DNA from: Pleomorphomonas oryzae DSM 16300
GTDB lineage: Bacteria; Pseudomonadota; Alphaproteobacteria; Rhizobiales; Pleomorphomonadaceae
Length of the DNA stretch: 64,000 bases
Reading direction: 5' to 3'
Assembly (NCBI RefSeq): GCF_000422965.1
Contig: NZ_AUHB01000002.1
Location: 1-64,000, forward strand
In this document: piece by piece, positions 27,451 to 36,641 of the stretch
Layout: every line of letters starts with the position of its first letter
How positions within the stretch are numbered: the first letter of the stretch is position 1
Notes under the pieces: model-generated
The model's input: the letters and a program-made list of their open reading frames with translations, nothing else
What the model was told of the DNA's origin: nothing
Databases searched by the model: none
Made by a program: the position numbers and the translations under genes

Positions 27451-29439
27451 TCAGGCGGCGCTCAGTTGCTCCGCGAAGGTGCTGACTTCCCGATTGAGAT
27501 CCTCGGCGCGGCGGGCGAGATCATGGGCTAGGTTGGTCAGTCGGCCGGCCGATGTGCCGGTCAGGTCGACCGCCGCTGCCACCTCGCCGATATTCTCCGT
27601 GACGGCACCGGCACCGACGGCGGCGCGCTGGCAGTTGACGGCGATCTCCCGGGTGGCGGCACCCTGCTCCTCGACGGCGGCCGAGATGCTCTGGGTGATT
27701 TCGCCTAGGGACCGGACGGTGCTGACGATGCGTGAGATCGCCTCGACCGAGGTTGAGGTCTGCGTCTGGATTTCGACGATCTTCTGCGAGATATCGGCGG
27801 TCGCCTTGGCGGTCTGGGAGGCGAGCTGCTTTACTTCCGACGCCACAACCGCGAAGCCGCGCCCAGCCTCGCCGGCTCGTGCCGCCTCGATGGTGGCATT
27901 GAGCGCCAGAAGATTGGTCTGTTCGGCGATCGCCGAAATCAGGCTGACGACGTCGCCAATCTTCTCGGCAGCCGACGACAGCGCGCTGATGCTCTGTTCG
28001 GATAGCGTTGCATCATCCACCGCTGCCGCCGCCACGTCGGCCGACTTGCGGACCTGTCCGGCGATTTCGCCGATGGAGGCGGCTAGTTCCTCGGTGGCCG
28101 AAGCAACGGTGTTGACGTTGAGAGACGCGTCCTCGGCGGCGGTGTTGACCACGTCCGTGCGATCGGCCGAATGGCGGGCATTGGTCGACAGGCCGTCGGC
28201 GGCCGTGTTTACCTCGCCCGACGAGGCAGTAAAGGCACTCGCCAGCGCCGTCATCCGGTCCGTGAATGCGGATACCAGCTCGATGCGGCGGCCGGCGGCA
28301 CGGACCGCCTCGGCGCTCTGGTGTTCCCGGTCGAACCGCATGCGTTCGGCCTCGGTGAGACCGTCTCGGAAAACCGCGAAGCTCTTGGCCATGACGCCGA
28401 TCTCATTTCGGAGACCGACATAGGGGATCTCGACGTCGAGCCGGCCGGCCTCGATGTCGCCAAGCACACCGGTGAGGCGCTTGAGTTGCCGGGCAATCGA
28501 GTGCGTGACGACATAGGCGAGCACGCCGGCAATGGCCAGGATCACGGCAATGATGGCAAGGCTGCTATACATGGCCCAGCTGAGGCCGCTGAGGCGGTTG
28601 CCAAGCAGGGTATCTACCTCGTCGGCCGTCTGGTGCCAAAGCGCCAGCGTCTCAGTTCGCAGGGCGCCCTTGGCCTCGGCGACGCCGACATTGAGATCCT
28701 TGGGGAACTTGCCGGTGGCCAGAACCAGCACGGCCGGCCTGAGCTTGTCGGCAAACGCGGCGGCCGTCTTGCTAAGATTGGCCGCCTTGGCCTTAAGATC
28801 GGCGGCTTTGGCATCGGTGACGTCGGCCAGGCCGATCTCGAAATCGTCGGTCAGGGCCGTGGCGCTTCTATCGATGTCATGCAGCGCGCTGACGATGTCG
28901 ATGCGCTGCTGCGGTGTGATGAAGCCCTTGGTATGGTCGGCGAGACTGAAGAGATCGCCGAGGTTGCTCGATGCCATCAGGAGCGTCGGCATCTGGGACG
29001 TCACGGCATCGACCAGATAAGAGCTGGCCGCCTTCGGATCGAGCGTCAGCTCGGACGTGTTGCGCACCGCATCAAGCAGCTTCAGGCCGGTCACCTTGGC
29101 TTCGTTGCCGCGCCCCACTTCCGCCGCAGCGACGAAGTCCTTCGATAGCTTGTCGGTGCCATGCAGCCCGTCATAGGCCACCGTGCCCTCGGCATAGGTC
29201 TTGCGCACGTCGGCCACTGCTTGCGACATGGAGGCACCCGGTGCCCGCTCTTCGGTGAGCAGCGCTTCCCAGAGGGCGAAGCCGAGCCGGTAATGCTGCA
29301 TGCCCTTTGTCTCGGCGGTCGTCTGCCGGGTCTGTTCCTGCGACTGCTGAAAGAAGATCGTTCCGAGAGTAAGAACCGGAATGATCATGACGCCACAGAT
29401 CAGGGCAATGCGGGAAATGATGCGTAGACGATCGAACAT
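27451..29439 (-). CDS. methyl-accepting chemotaxis protein
   Basis: A 662-residue transmembrane chemoreceptor. One N-terminal helix ([20 protein letters not shown]), a long periplasmic helical sensor of about 260 residues, a second helix ([20 protein letters not shown]) and a HAMP domain precede the signalling domain. The hairpin tip is canonical: [20 protein letters not shown] followed by [13 protein letters not shown]. Start 29439 (MFDRLRIIS) has GGAGG five bases upstream and is preferred over ATG 29454. Its position beside dicarboxylate/asparagine genes makes those compounds possible attractants, but this is inference. Confidence 0.92.
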   Translation of the reverse strand: MFDRLRIISRIALICGVMIIPVLTLGTIFFQQSQEQTRQTTAETKGMQHYRLGFALWEALLTEERAPGASMSQAVADVRKTYAEGTVAYDGLHGTDKLSKDFVAAAEVGRGNEAKVTGLKLLDAVRNTSELTLDPKAASSYLVDAVTSQMPTLLMASSNLGDLFSLADHTKGFITPQQRIDIVSALHDIDRSATALTDDFEIGLADVTDAKAADLKAKAANLSKTAAAFADKLRPAVLVLATGKFPKDLNVGVAEAKGALRTETLALWHQTADEVDTLLGNRLSGLSWAMYSSLAIIAVILAIAGVLAYVVTHSIARQLKRLTGVLGDIEAGRLDVEIPYVGLRNEIGVMAKSFAVFRDGLTEAERMRFDREHQSAEAVRAAGRRIELVSAFTDRMTALASAFTASSGEVNTAADGLSTNARHSADRTDVVNTAAEDASLNVNTVASATEELAASIGEIAGQVRKSADVAAAAVDDATLSEQSISALSSAAEKIGDVVSLISAIAEQTNLLALNATIEAARAGEAGRGFAVVASEVKQLASQTAKATADISQKIVEIQTQTSTSVEAISRIVSTVRSLGEITQSISAAVEEQGAATREIAVNCQRAAVGAGAVTENIGEVAAAVDLTGTSAGRLTNLAHDLARRAEDLNREVSTFAEQLSAA

Positions 29440-29982
29440 GAGGCCTCCAGCCAAGCTTCCGATGCGCGGGTTCCTCCTCCCGGTACCGGTGCGAGAACGA
29501 CGAAGCAGCGCGACCGGCGCCGCCGAACCGTCCGTTATGGCAAGTAGTGAGGCTGAACGATAATCCCTGTCGTTTAGTTAAGCGGAGGCCAATGTCTTTT
29601 CTGTTTTTGCAATTTCGTTCGATACAATTGGCTGAACAGCAAGTTCACGTCTGCCGCCGGAGGTAACACTCGCCTTCACCCCGGTTTACTACATGGTCTG
29701 CCGGCAGCTGGTAGTTCACTGTCCGTCGGTGGGCAAGCCAATACTCAGGCACAATCCGCGCCGCTTCGGTCTCCAGCCAGTTGGCAGTGTCCATGGCCTC
29801 GCCGGGAACGGGCCGGCGGATGACAAGTCTGTGATCGGCATCGGCTGACCCGCCCCGGAGGCAACTGTTCCAGGCCGTCAAACGTTATCTATTGGCGGGT
29901 TCCTCGACTGTCCCTTGCAATGCTATCAAGACCACGACTTGGGTCGTCCGGACTTATCCGCGGCGGCCCGGAGGGAAACGAC
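29440..29982. other. intergenic stretch with one doubtful short reading frame
   Basis: This 540-bp stretch separates the chemoreceptor from the epimerase gene. The only frame of any length is on the minus strand at 29645-29881 (78 codons, ending NRGEGECYLRRQT). It has no family I recognise and no good ribosome binding site, so I do not call it a gene. No clear RNA or repeat is seen. Confidence 0.35.
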
Positions 29983-30945
29983 ATGACTGACCAGCATAAG
30001 CTTGTAACGATCAAGGGCGAGGGCGGTCTGAGAGCAATTCTCAGCCCGGTTGGGGCCAAGCTCGTGGCCCTCTTCGTTCCCACCAGGGACGGAGCCGAAG
30101 TCCAGGTGGTCATCGGTTCGTCTGCCCATCCCAATGACGAGGGCGCCGATGCCTCGGGGGGCGCCATCTGCGGCCGCGTCGCCAATCGCATTGCCGGTGG
30201 CGTGTTCGAACTCGACGGTCAACGGTTTGAGCTGCCGATCAACAAGGCGCCGAACACCCTGCATGGCGGGCCGATCGGCTTTTCGCGCCGCGAGTGGACG
30301 GTGGCACAAGTCGACGAGTCTCGTGTCGAGTTCAGATTGCTCTCGGCAAACGGCGACATGGGCTTTCCAGGAAATCTCGACGTGGTCGCCGCCTATGGAT
30401 TCGATGGAGCCTCGCTCTACCTCGACATGACGGCCGAGACGGACCGGTCAACGCCGATCAATCTCACCAATCACGTTTATCTCAACCTGAGCGGAGCTGG
30501 TTCGGCTCTGGGCCATCAGGTCGAAATCCCGGCTTCCCGCTACACGCCATCGGATGAGATGCTCATTCCGACTGGTGAGATTGCCGATGTGACCGGAACG
30601 CGCTTCGATTTCCGGCGCCTCCGCACCATCGGCGAGGACTACGACATCAACTTCTGCCTGGATGCCGGCCGTGGTCCTCTCCACTTGGCGGCGCGTCTGG
30701 TTGAGCCGGAAACCAGGCGGACCATGACGCTGTCGACCACCGAACCCGGTGTTCAGCTCTATACGGCGACCCATTTCTCCGAGGCACTGATCTCGCCATT
30801 CTCGAAGGTCGTGAAAAACGGCGGCATCGCGCTCGAGCCGCAAACCTACCCCAATGCCATCAACGAGCCGGGCTTCCCGTCTTCGGTGCTGCGGCCCGGC
30901 GAACGTTATTCCCACCGCATGGAATGGGCCTTCTCGGGCTTCTGA
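29983..30945 (+). CDS. galM: aldose 1-epimerase (galactose mutarotase)
   Basis: A 320-residue enzyme that interconverts alpha and beta anomers of aldoses. Family landmarks are the substrate-binding GGAICGRVANRIAGGVFELD, NTLHGGPIGFSRREW with a conserved His, PINLTNHVYLNLSGAG with the catalytic His, and the C-terminal GIALEPQTYPNAINEPGFPS containing the catalytic Glu. GGAGGG precedes ATG 29983; an upstream ATG at 29920 is rejected. It stands alone just left of the integrated element. Confidence 0.92.
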   Translation: MTDQHKLVTIKGEGGLRAILSPVGAKLVALFVPTRDGAEVQVVIGSSAHPNDEGADASGGAICGRVANRIAGGVFELDGQRFELPINKAPNTLHGGPIGFSRREWTVAQVDESRVEFRLLSANGDMGFPGNLDVVAAYGFDGASLYLDMTAETDRSTPINLTNHVYLNLSGAGSALGHQVEIPASRYTPSDEMLIPTGEIADVTGTRFDFRRLRTIGEDYDINFCLDAGRGPLHLAARLVEPETRRTMTLSTTEPGVQLYTATHFSEALISPFSKVVKNGGIALEPQTYPNAINEPGFPSSVLRPGERYSHRMEWAFSGF

Positions 30946-31098
30946 CCTTCGAAGAGATCACGAACGAGCCGGGGCTGATCATGTCCCGGCTGATCTCTGC
31001 TTCGCCGCAAGTCATGGCGTTGATCGGCATGGGTGCCAGTTACCTTGCCAGCAGCGACAATGAAACGTCGCCGCAGGTGGCCTGGTGTAAAAAATGAC

Positions 31099-31130
31099 GG
31101 TTTGTGAGTGCGATGGCGGAGAAGGAGGGA
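31099..31130. other. left attachment repeat of the tRNA-Ser element (attL)
   Basis: These 32 bp match 54022-54053 at 30 of 32 positions, the last 22 of them perfectly. The matching sequence on the right is the 3' end of the tRNA-Ser gene (acceptor stem and start of the T arm), so this is the duplicated target left by site-specific integration. The rest of the tRNA is absent here. Confidence 0.88.
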
Positions 31131-31568
31131 ATCTCGCCACAGCTGCCAAAAACCGCAGAAAACCGCCAATTCTGGGGTGCCAGACCTACGCTTTGTGTAC
31201 CAAAGAAATGTACCGATAGTGGTCTTGTGTCAACCAGGTTTCTCGATGCAGCGAACAGCCAATTCTGCCTCGGCTCTATGGCGATTTGGGCCGCCCTCGT
31301 TACAGCGCAAGGGACAATGACTTCTGGAATGCTATTTAGGGCAGCAGTCTATTTGAGGCTATGTCGAATGGTCGCCTTACATGGCTCGCATTAATGTGGG
31401 TTCAACCGAGCAGAATGCGCCTTTGTCGTTTGAATAAGGTTGCATTTCCTTACATGCCGTACGGCGTTGAGCGTCGATTAATTACACTGCGGGTTGCGCT
31501 GAGATGTGTAGGAAACCAGGATATGGTATCCCTCATCATGTGGTGATTCTATTAGTTGGACAGACCCG
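31131..31568. other. non-coding left end of the element
   Basis: About 440 bp without a convincing gene. It contains TTGTGTACCA at 31193-31202, within CTTTGTGTACCAAAG. The same 10-mer recurs beside the right attachment site, so it may be an integrase arm-binding site. Confidence 0.4.
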
Positions 31569-32417
31569 ATGTTCGGCCCGCGCATATTGGTTCGCACACT
31601 ATCTAAATCGACGCGCGAGGATCGTTTTGGAAACCGTTGGCAGTATCTATCTAGAAGTGATCATCACTCCAAAGTCGCGTGTTGGGGCATTGTTTTCGAC
31701 CTCTTGCTGGTTTGCCCCTTACTGCGTCAACATGTAGCGAACGGTAAAGTTTTCTTTGGTATTAATCATGAGATGCGTGATTTCGTGCAGGATCGGAAGA
31801 AGAACCTGGATTTAGTTTTGTGTACCAAATCCAGTTCTCACGCCAACAAGAGATCTATGTCTCTGTTCGATATGCTAAAAGGATATGAGATAGAGCTAGA
31901 TATAATTGAGGAGGCGGCCTTTTCAGGTTTGCCGATGCTTTGCGAAGCACCGGTTGGCAGTGTCCTGATGGCGCTAGAGGCAAAAGCCTGCATGACAGCA
32001 CATCAGAGGGCGCTTCCACGCCTTTACGACGAGCTCAACTCGTCACATCTCACCGTACATGGAGCGACTGACCAAGCGATTGCTGCAGGCTTTGTAATGG
32101 TCAATATGGCTTCTGAATATCTCAGCCCCGATCTTAACAAGAAGAACCGGGCAGCTGATCCAGAATGGAGCCGCCACAAACAGCCGCGCGATGCTACCTT
32201 GGCCGTCGATAAGGTGAAACAGCTGCCGCGTCGTTCGAAGCCTGGTGAAGTTGGATACGATGCACTTGCGATCGTAGTGGTTGACATGCGGAACGACGGG
32301 TCACACGCTCAGCTAGTAGAGACAGCGCCAGCCCCCCAAGCCGGTGATATATATATGTATGAGTCGATGATTGATCGTTTGGCTCTTACCTATACCACTC
32401 GGTTTAAGGATCTATAA
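31569..32417 (+). CDS. putative type II restriction endonuclease (PD-(D/E)XK-like)
   Basis: A 282-residue protein with no family I can name with certainty. Two features suggest a nuclease. Asp81 in KKNLDLVLC and the Glu137-x-Lys139 in LMALEAKACMTAH fit a PD-(D/E)XK catalytic core, with a long insertion between them. Its C-terminus (GYDALAIVVVDMRNDGSHAQ) reads like the rest of an alpha/beta core. It converges on a C5 methyltransferase gene 43 bp away, with Vsr beyond that, the usual makeup of a type II restriction-modification cassette. No other restriction enzyme is seen for that methyltransferase. The assignment rests on motif plus context. Confidence 0.55.
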   Translation: MFGPRILVRTLSKSTREDRFGNRWQYLSRSDHHSKVACWGIVFDLLLVCPLLRQHVANGKVFFGINHEMRDFVQDRKKNLDLVLCTKSSSHANKRSMSLFDMLKGYEIELDIIEEAAFSGLPMLCEAPVGSVLMALEAKACMTAHQRALPRLYDELNSSHLTVHGATDQAIAAGFVMVNMASEYLSPDLNKKNRAADPEWSRHKQPRDATLAVDKVKQLPRRSKPGEVGYDALAIVVVDMRNDGSHAQLVETAPAPQAGDIYMYESMIDRLALTYTTRFKDL

Positions 32418-32460
32418 GCTTCATAAAAAGATGCTGCGCACTCCTAGCAACAACGCTACG

Positions 32461-33639
32461 TCACTCTGCTGCGATGGAGCGCAAAGCGGTATTGAGACCG
32501 AGTTTGTTCTCGCCTTCCATTTTGGCAAGGTGCATTCGCAGCTGATCTAGGAAGAATGGCTCGAACCGAAGACTGCTTCTCTCAGTCCGAGAAAGGAAGC
32601 CCTTCGTAGCTCTGACGGACAATAGCTTTCCAGGAAACTTGAGGTATTCCGCAAGCCTTTTGCGGCTCTTCCAAACTGGGAAGGCCCCGATCTCCACCGC
32701 ATGACGAGTCTTTCCGTCAAAACGCGCCGCACGCGGCCATCGATCGTGATTGTCTAGATGCCGATCGAGACCATTGTCGTAGAACCCTGGATTGGCGAGC
32801 TGCTGTCCTAGCCATTTCGAAACAGGGACAGTGACCGCGTTACCGACGAGCGACCACCGTAACGAGGCGCGTCCGACATCCTCGGCAGGTTTTGTCCAGT
32901 CCGCGTCGAATCCCTGCAGCCGTTCGGCGTCCCGGATATCGGGCGTAATGACTGTCCCGTCTGGGAGAAGGATAGCGGGAGGAGAAGCAATGCCGACTGT
33001 CGAACCGTTCTTAAGTGTCGGAATCGCATCGACGGCCCAGCCCAAACCCCGAATCCCCTCGGTCCAGTAGAATCCATAGGCCGTTGCTTCTGGGGTAGGG
33101 CTAGCTGCGGGAGGGCGAACATCGGTTTCGAAAAGAACGGTGGCCGGATCGACATCCGTGTTCGTCGCTAGAAAGATAACTCTTTCCCGCCGCTGAGGAA
33201 GGAAAGCGAGCGAGTTGACGACGCGATATGCCCACCGATATCCGCGCTCTTCAAACGCCTCAACGAGCGTACGTAGTCCTCGGCCGCGGTCAAGGTGGAG
33301 CATGAACGAGACATTTTCTAGTGCCACCCACGGGATTCGCTTCTCGTCGAGCAATCGGAATACATGCCCAACCAATCCTGATTTCTCTCCTGCGATACCG
33401 GCTGTGCGGCCTGCTTGACTCAAATCCTGGCAAGGGAAGCCGCCGACGAGAACCTCCGTATCACCCGGAAGGGAATGAAGGTCGGCGACGTCGGCTTCGC
33501 ACGGTACGTCGGGATAGCGGGAGGCTAATACGGCACGTGCGGGCGACCATATCTCGCAAAAGAGCGTGGTCTCATGCCCAGCTGCGGCCAGTCCAGCCTC
33601 CAATCCACCGATACCTGCAAACAGGCCAACGACTTTCAT
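32461..33639 (-). CDS. DNA (cytosine-5)-methyltransferase, Dcm type
   Basis: A 392-residue C5 methyltransferase. Motif I is GLFAGIGGLEAGL, motif IV GGFPCQDLSQAG with catalytic Cys70, motif VI ENV at 108-110, motif VIII QRRERV near 149-154, and motif X includes GNAVTVPVSKWLGQQL. All are intact. It has a C-terminal extension of roughly 120 residues after motif X, longer than in small prokaryotic enzymes. With Vsr on the same strand and a putative nuclease converging on it, this is likely the modification half of a restriction system. Recognition sequence unknown. Confidence 0.92.
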   Translation of the reverse strand: MKVVGLFAGIGGLEAGLAAAGHETTLFCEIWSPARAVLASRYPDVPCEADVADLHSLPGDTEVLVGGFPCQDLSQAGRTAGIAGEKSGLVGHVFRLLDEKRIPWVALENVSFMLHLDRGRGLRTLVEAFEERGYRWAYRVVNSLAFLPQRRERVIFLATNTDVDPATVLFETDVRPPAASPTPEATAYGFYWTEGIRGLGWAVDAIPTLKNGSTVGIASPPAILLPDGTVITPDIRDAERLQGFDADWTKPAEDVGRASLRWSLVGNAVTVPVSKWLGQQLANPGFYDNGLDRHLDNHDRWPRAARFDGKTRHAVEIGAFPVWKSRKRLAEYLKFPGKLLSVRATKGFLSRTERSSLRFEPFFLDQLRMHLAKMEGENKLGLNTALRSIAAE

Positions 33640-33741
33640 TTTTGCCTTTCCTTCGCCTCATGCATACGAAGCGAGTCCATAACCACCGTACCGTGCCGGT
33701 GTCGGGGGTCAAGGACATGAACGTTCCTATCCTGTTCACAA

Positions 33742-34185
33742 TTAGCTGTTTCCGTTGGGTTCCGCTGCGGGCCTTATAGCGAACACCCTGGCAAATATCG
33801 CTTGTGCAAGGGTCGCCGAGTTTTCTGTCTCGCATTCCCAAATGACCTCTACGCGCCATCCAAGCGCTTCGAGCTCACTCGTCACACGTTTGTCGCGAGC
33901 GATGTTTGCTTCGAACTTCGCATTCCAGAACTCGGCGTTTGATTTGGGGGTGGTCGCATGTTTGCACCCGAGGTGCCTATGCCAAAAGCATCCATGAACG
34001 AAGACTGCGAGACGTCGTCCCGGAAGAACCAAATCTGGTTTCCCTGGCAAATCCCTTCGGTGTAGGCGAAACCTCAGGCCCAGTGCATGTACTGCCTGCC
34101 GGACGCGCATTTCTGGAGCAGTATGGCGACATCGGACGCGGGACATCAGCCAAGAGCGCCTGTCAGATGAGAGCCGATCAACCAT
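33742..34185 (-). CDS. vsr: very short patch repair endonuclease Vsr
   Basis: A 147-residue Vsr-family nuclease that nicks next to T in T:G mismatches made by deamination of 5-methylcytosine. Landmarks are SWLMSRVRCRHTAPEMRVR, KPDLVLPGRRLAVFVHGCFW with the catalytic Asp, HRHLGCKHATTPKSNAEFW with zinc-site Cys and His residues, and RVEVIWECE. It starts upstream of the C5 methyltransferase and is transcribed in the same direction, 100 bp apart, as expected for a mutation-avoidance partner of that enzyme. Confidence 0.92.
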   Translation of the reverse strand: MVDRLSSDRRSWLMSRVRCRHTAPEMRVRQAVHALGLRFRLHRRDLPGKPDLVLPGRRLAVFVHGCFWHRHLGCKHATTPKSNAEFWNAKFEANIARDKRVTSELEALGWRVEVIWECETENSATLAQAIFARVFAIRPAAEPNGNS

Positions 34186-34306
34186 TGTTGTTCCTTCGGG
34201 GCCAAATGGTCTCGTTGCGGTGTAGGCGGCCTAATGATGTTGGAAATAACTGATGTGATACTGCTGCCTTCTGCTTGGTGTATGCGCGCATGTTGTCGAG
34301 GCTACG

Positions 34307-34816
34307 ATGAATTTGAAGGTTAAAGGGCATCGTCGCCATCGTCGAACAATGCGAGGTGGGTTTGCTTTTCTGGCGTCTTTGCTACTGATCGCTGTGGGTT
34401 TCTCGCCCCAAGCTCGCCAGCTAATCCGCTGTAATGGCGAAGAGCCCATCGCGATCGGAAGCTATAAGCGAACCTTCGACGATTGTGGATCGGCTTCGAA
34501 GATGGCGTGCGTCGTTGATGGCGACACATTCTGGATCGATGATTTCAAGGTCCGGATATCCGACATTGACACGCCAGAGCTCAGCCCTCCCAGATGCGAA
34601 TATGAACGACAGTTAGGCCTCAAAGCCAAAGCCAGGCTTCGTGAACTACTCAACTCTGGGAGGGTCACACTGGAGCATGTCGATCGTGATGAAGACCGAT
34701 ACGGTCGGAAGCTGCGAACAGTTCGGAACGAACAGGGCGAATCGATAGGGGCAATTCTTGTGAGCGAGGGTGTTGCAAGGCAATGGGATGGCGCTCGTCA
34801 TCCCTGGTGCCCGTGA
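34307..34816 (+). CDS. secreted or membrane-anchored staphylococcal-nuclease-like protein
   Basis: A 169-residue protein with an N-terminal hydrophobic segment (GGFAFLASLLLIAVGFSPQA) and an SNase (TNase) domain. The domain shows CVVDGDTFWIDDFKVRISDI and DTPELSPP, then the catalytic-type DRYGRKLRTVR with an Arg-rich loop and GESIGAILVSEGVARQW. The Asp and Arg positions of the SNase active site appear present. ATG 34349 is an alternative start closer to the hydrophobic segment. In this context it could degrade incoming or extracellular DNA, but such nucleases are also common in Hyphomicrobiales without a known defence role. Confidence 0.82.
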   Translation: MNLKVKGHRRHRRTMRGGFAFLASLLLIAVGFSPQARQLIRCNGEEPIAIGSYKRTFDDCGSASKMACVVDGDTFWIDDFKVRISDIDTPELSPPRCEYERQLGLKAKARLRELLNSGRVTLEHVDRDEDRYGRKLRTVRNEQGESIGAILVSEGVARQWDGARHPWCP

Positions 34817-34817
34817 C

Positions 34818-35075
34818 TCACGCCATCCCGCCTACAAAGCCGCTTAATTCGTTCTGACGAACAAACATAATTCGAACTGGACCGCCGCAACCTCGTGCCC
34901 AACACCTTTCGGTCGACTGCACTTCATCGATGTAGTCCTGCTCTCGGCCGGCTAGAGAAGCCCTAAAAAGGTAATGCACGTGACCGCACTTGATGCACGT
35001 GCATTCTAACTTCTGAGTGTCACTAAGATCTTGGACTTGGATCTGTGATTGCCAGCCACCTTTGTTCTTCGCCAT
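34818..35075 (-). CDS. small zinc-ribbon-like protein coupled to the Y-family polymerase
   Basis: An 85-residue protein starting MAKNKGGWQSQIQV. It contains C-T-C-I-K-C-G-H and, 30 residues later, C-W-A-R-G-C, so a CxxC...CxxxC zinc-binding site is likely. Its ATG overlaps the stop of the polymerase gene by one base (TGATG), implying translational coupling. I do not recognise the family. It may be an accessory factor of the polymerase; this is inference from coupling only. A longer in-frame start at 35153 lies inside the polymerase gene and is rejected. Confidence 0.6.
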   Translation of the reverse strand: MAKNKGGWQSQIQVQDLSDTQKLECTCIKCGHVHYLFRASLAGREQDYIDEVQSTERCWARGCGGPVRIMFVRQNELSGFVGGMA

Positions 35076-36343
35076 CACCAAAAATCCTCTGACGTCGGAA
35101 CGCGTGTGTAGGAGATTTTGCCGCCCACATTTCCGCCTTTGGGTGGCTTCCACGTACCGAGGCTCACAACGGTTCCAGAGTACTTGGTATTTAAGGCATC
35201 GACTGCTGCAGAAGCTGCTTCCCAGCGTCTGCGGTTGTCGTCGTCAGCCAGCAGAAGATCCATTTGCCGCTCGGTGGCAGGCGAAAGGTCTAGGAGCGTC
35301 ACCCCGACCCTAAATATGGCGAGTCTCTCTGGATGTTCGTCATCGAATGCCCGCCAAAGCAACGCCAAGGCGGACAAAATGGCCTGATTGTCATTGACAA
35401 CTGGGAGCGTCAACTGGCGGAACCAGGAGCCCTCGCGCAAAGCAAGCCAAAGCCACAAAGCCCCTGCGTAGTAATTTTCTCGTCGGAGCCTACGAGCGGC
35501 TTTGGTAAGCAAAAGACGACTGATGTCCTTGGCTCCAGCTCTGGATCTCGATTCTGGAGGCAAAACTCTGCCGTGGCCAAACATGCCGCGTTGAGAAGCA
35601 GGAGATTGGATGTCGTATCCATGCAGGGCATACCACATTCTCTCGCCCACAACCGAGCGCCATATTTTCCGCAGATGCTTTGGCTGGAGCCCATACAAAT
35701 CCTCAGTTGAAAAAATTCCCATAGCCTTCAGCCGAGTAGCCAGCCGACTACCGACGCCGGGAATATCTTCAAGGCGGACTTTGAACAGCGGCCCTGGCAT
35801 GTCCTCGGGGCGCCAAATTGCCAACCCGTCGCCATAGGTGCCCCTGCTTCTCTTACCTGCCTTGCAGGCCATTTTCGCCAACTGCCTATTAGCAGCGAAG
35901 CCGATTGTCGAGGTTATGACTGGCGTCACCTGATCCCGGATTGCCTTCTTGATGCGCCAAGCGAGGGCTTCTGGATTTTCTCGACCATCGATCCCAACCA
36001 CGCATGTGAGCTCGTCTATCGACTTAGCTGTATCTATGGGAATCACCGTCTCGATCTCACTCAGGAGGGCGTTGTGCGCCCGCCGATATAAGTCTGGCTT
36101 TTGGGGCACCGTCACCAGGTCGCAGCATTGCGCGAACGCCTCGCGAACACTCATCAAGCTGGTGATGCCAGCATTTTTCGCTTCCCTCGAAACTGCAATG
36201 AGCATTGCTCGGTCACCGCCGCCCTCGTACGGCACGACCCCCACAGGGCGCCCACGAAGTTTGCGGTTCGCTGCCTGTTCGACACTTGCGAAAAATCCAT
36301 CGAAATCCAAATACAACCTTTCGAGAGTATTGGGTTGCCTCAT
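35075..36343 (-). CDS. Y-family DNA polymerase (DinB/UmuC type), SOS-controlled
   Basis: A 422-residue translesion polymerase. The first catalytic motif is YLDFDGFFASVE (Asp13, Glu22), the second KSIDELTC (Asp110, Glu111) where DinB usually has YSIDEAF. The helix-hairpin-helix VRLEDIPGVGSRLATRL is near residue 215, and a little-finger region follows. It ends without an obvious beta-clamp peptide. I choose ATG 36343 because a LexA box at 36369-36383 lies 25 bp upstream; the longer frame from 36433 would put that operator inside the coding region. Such polymerases on mobile elements raise survival or mutation after DNA damage. Confidence 0.88.
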   Translation of the reverse strand: MRQPNTLERLYLDFDGFFASVEQAANRKLRGRPVGVVPYEGGGDRAMLIAVSREAKNAGITSLMSVREAFAQCCDLVTVPQKPDLYRRAHNALLSEIETVIPIDTAKSIDELTCVVGIDGRENPEALAWRIKKAIRDQVTPVITSTIGFAANRQLAKMACKAGKRSRGTYGDGLAIWRPEDMPGPLFKVRLEDIPGVGSRLATRLKAMGIFSTEDLYGLQPKHLRKIWRSVVGERMWYALHGYDIQSPASQRGMFGHGRVLPPESRSRAGAKDISRLLLTKAARRLRRENYYAGALWLWLALREGSWFRQLTLPVVNDNQAILSALALLWRAFDDEHPERLAIFRVGVTLLDLSPATERQMDLLLADDDNRRRWEAASAAVDALNTKYSGTVVSLGTWKPPKGGNVGGKISYTRVPTSEDFW

Positions 36344-36368
36344 TTGGGACTCACATGCTTGAGTACAT

Positions 36369-36383
36369 GTTCGCGTTATGTTC
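36369..36383 (-). promoter_or_regulatory. LexA (SOS) box of the alphaproteobacterial type
   Basis: GTTCGCGTTATGTTC fits GTTC-N7-GTTC exactly (GAAC-N7-GAAC on the gene strand). It lies 25 bp before the polymerase start, where LexA would block transcription. Confidence 0.8.
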
Positions 36384-36553
36384 TCAAGTTGAAACGCCGT
36401 CAATCCTGACAAATGTTCGTCAGCTGTCGCCATGTGTCAGCAAGAGATGCGCTTTCCAAGCGACCCTCATGCGGCGCTCTGATGGAACCCGCAGGCTCTT
36501 CATTTTTCGAGAACTATCGACATCACTAGGTTCGAGACACCACTTCACTAGAG

Positions 36554-36578
36554 GAGATCACTAAGGATTAGTGATCTC
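36554..36578. other. hairpin between methyltransferase and polymerase genes
   Basis: GAGATCACTA and TAGTGATCTC form a perfect 10-bp stem around five bases; flanking CTAGAG/CTCTAG could extend it with a bulge. It lies 60 bp after the methyltransferase stop. The T tract is poor, so termination is possible but not certain. Confidence 0.5.
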
Positions 36579-36641
36579 TAGAAGCAAGCCGCAGATTGAA
36601 TAGAGATTTCCATGTCGCAATGGGGTTTACAACGAAGGTAA

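Noticed and set aside
31099-31190. Second tRNA-Ser gene at the left end of the element
   Set aside because: Only the 3' terminal 20-odd bases of the tRNA match; the anticodon arm and D arm are missing. It is an attachment-site duplicate.
36344-36433. Longer N-terminus of the Y-family polymerase
   Set aside because: The LexA box at 36369-36383 would lie within the coding part, and the extra residues are not polymerase-like.
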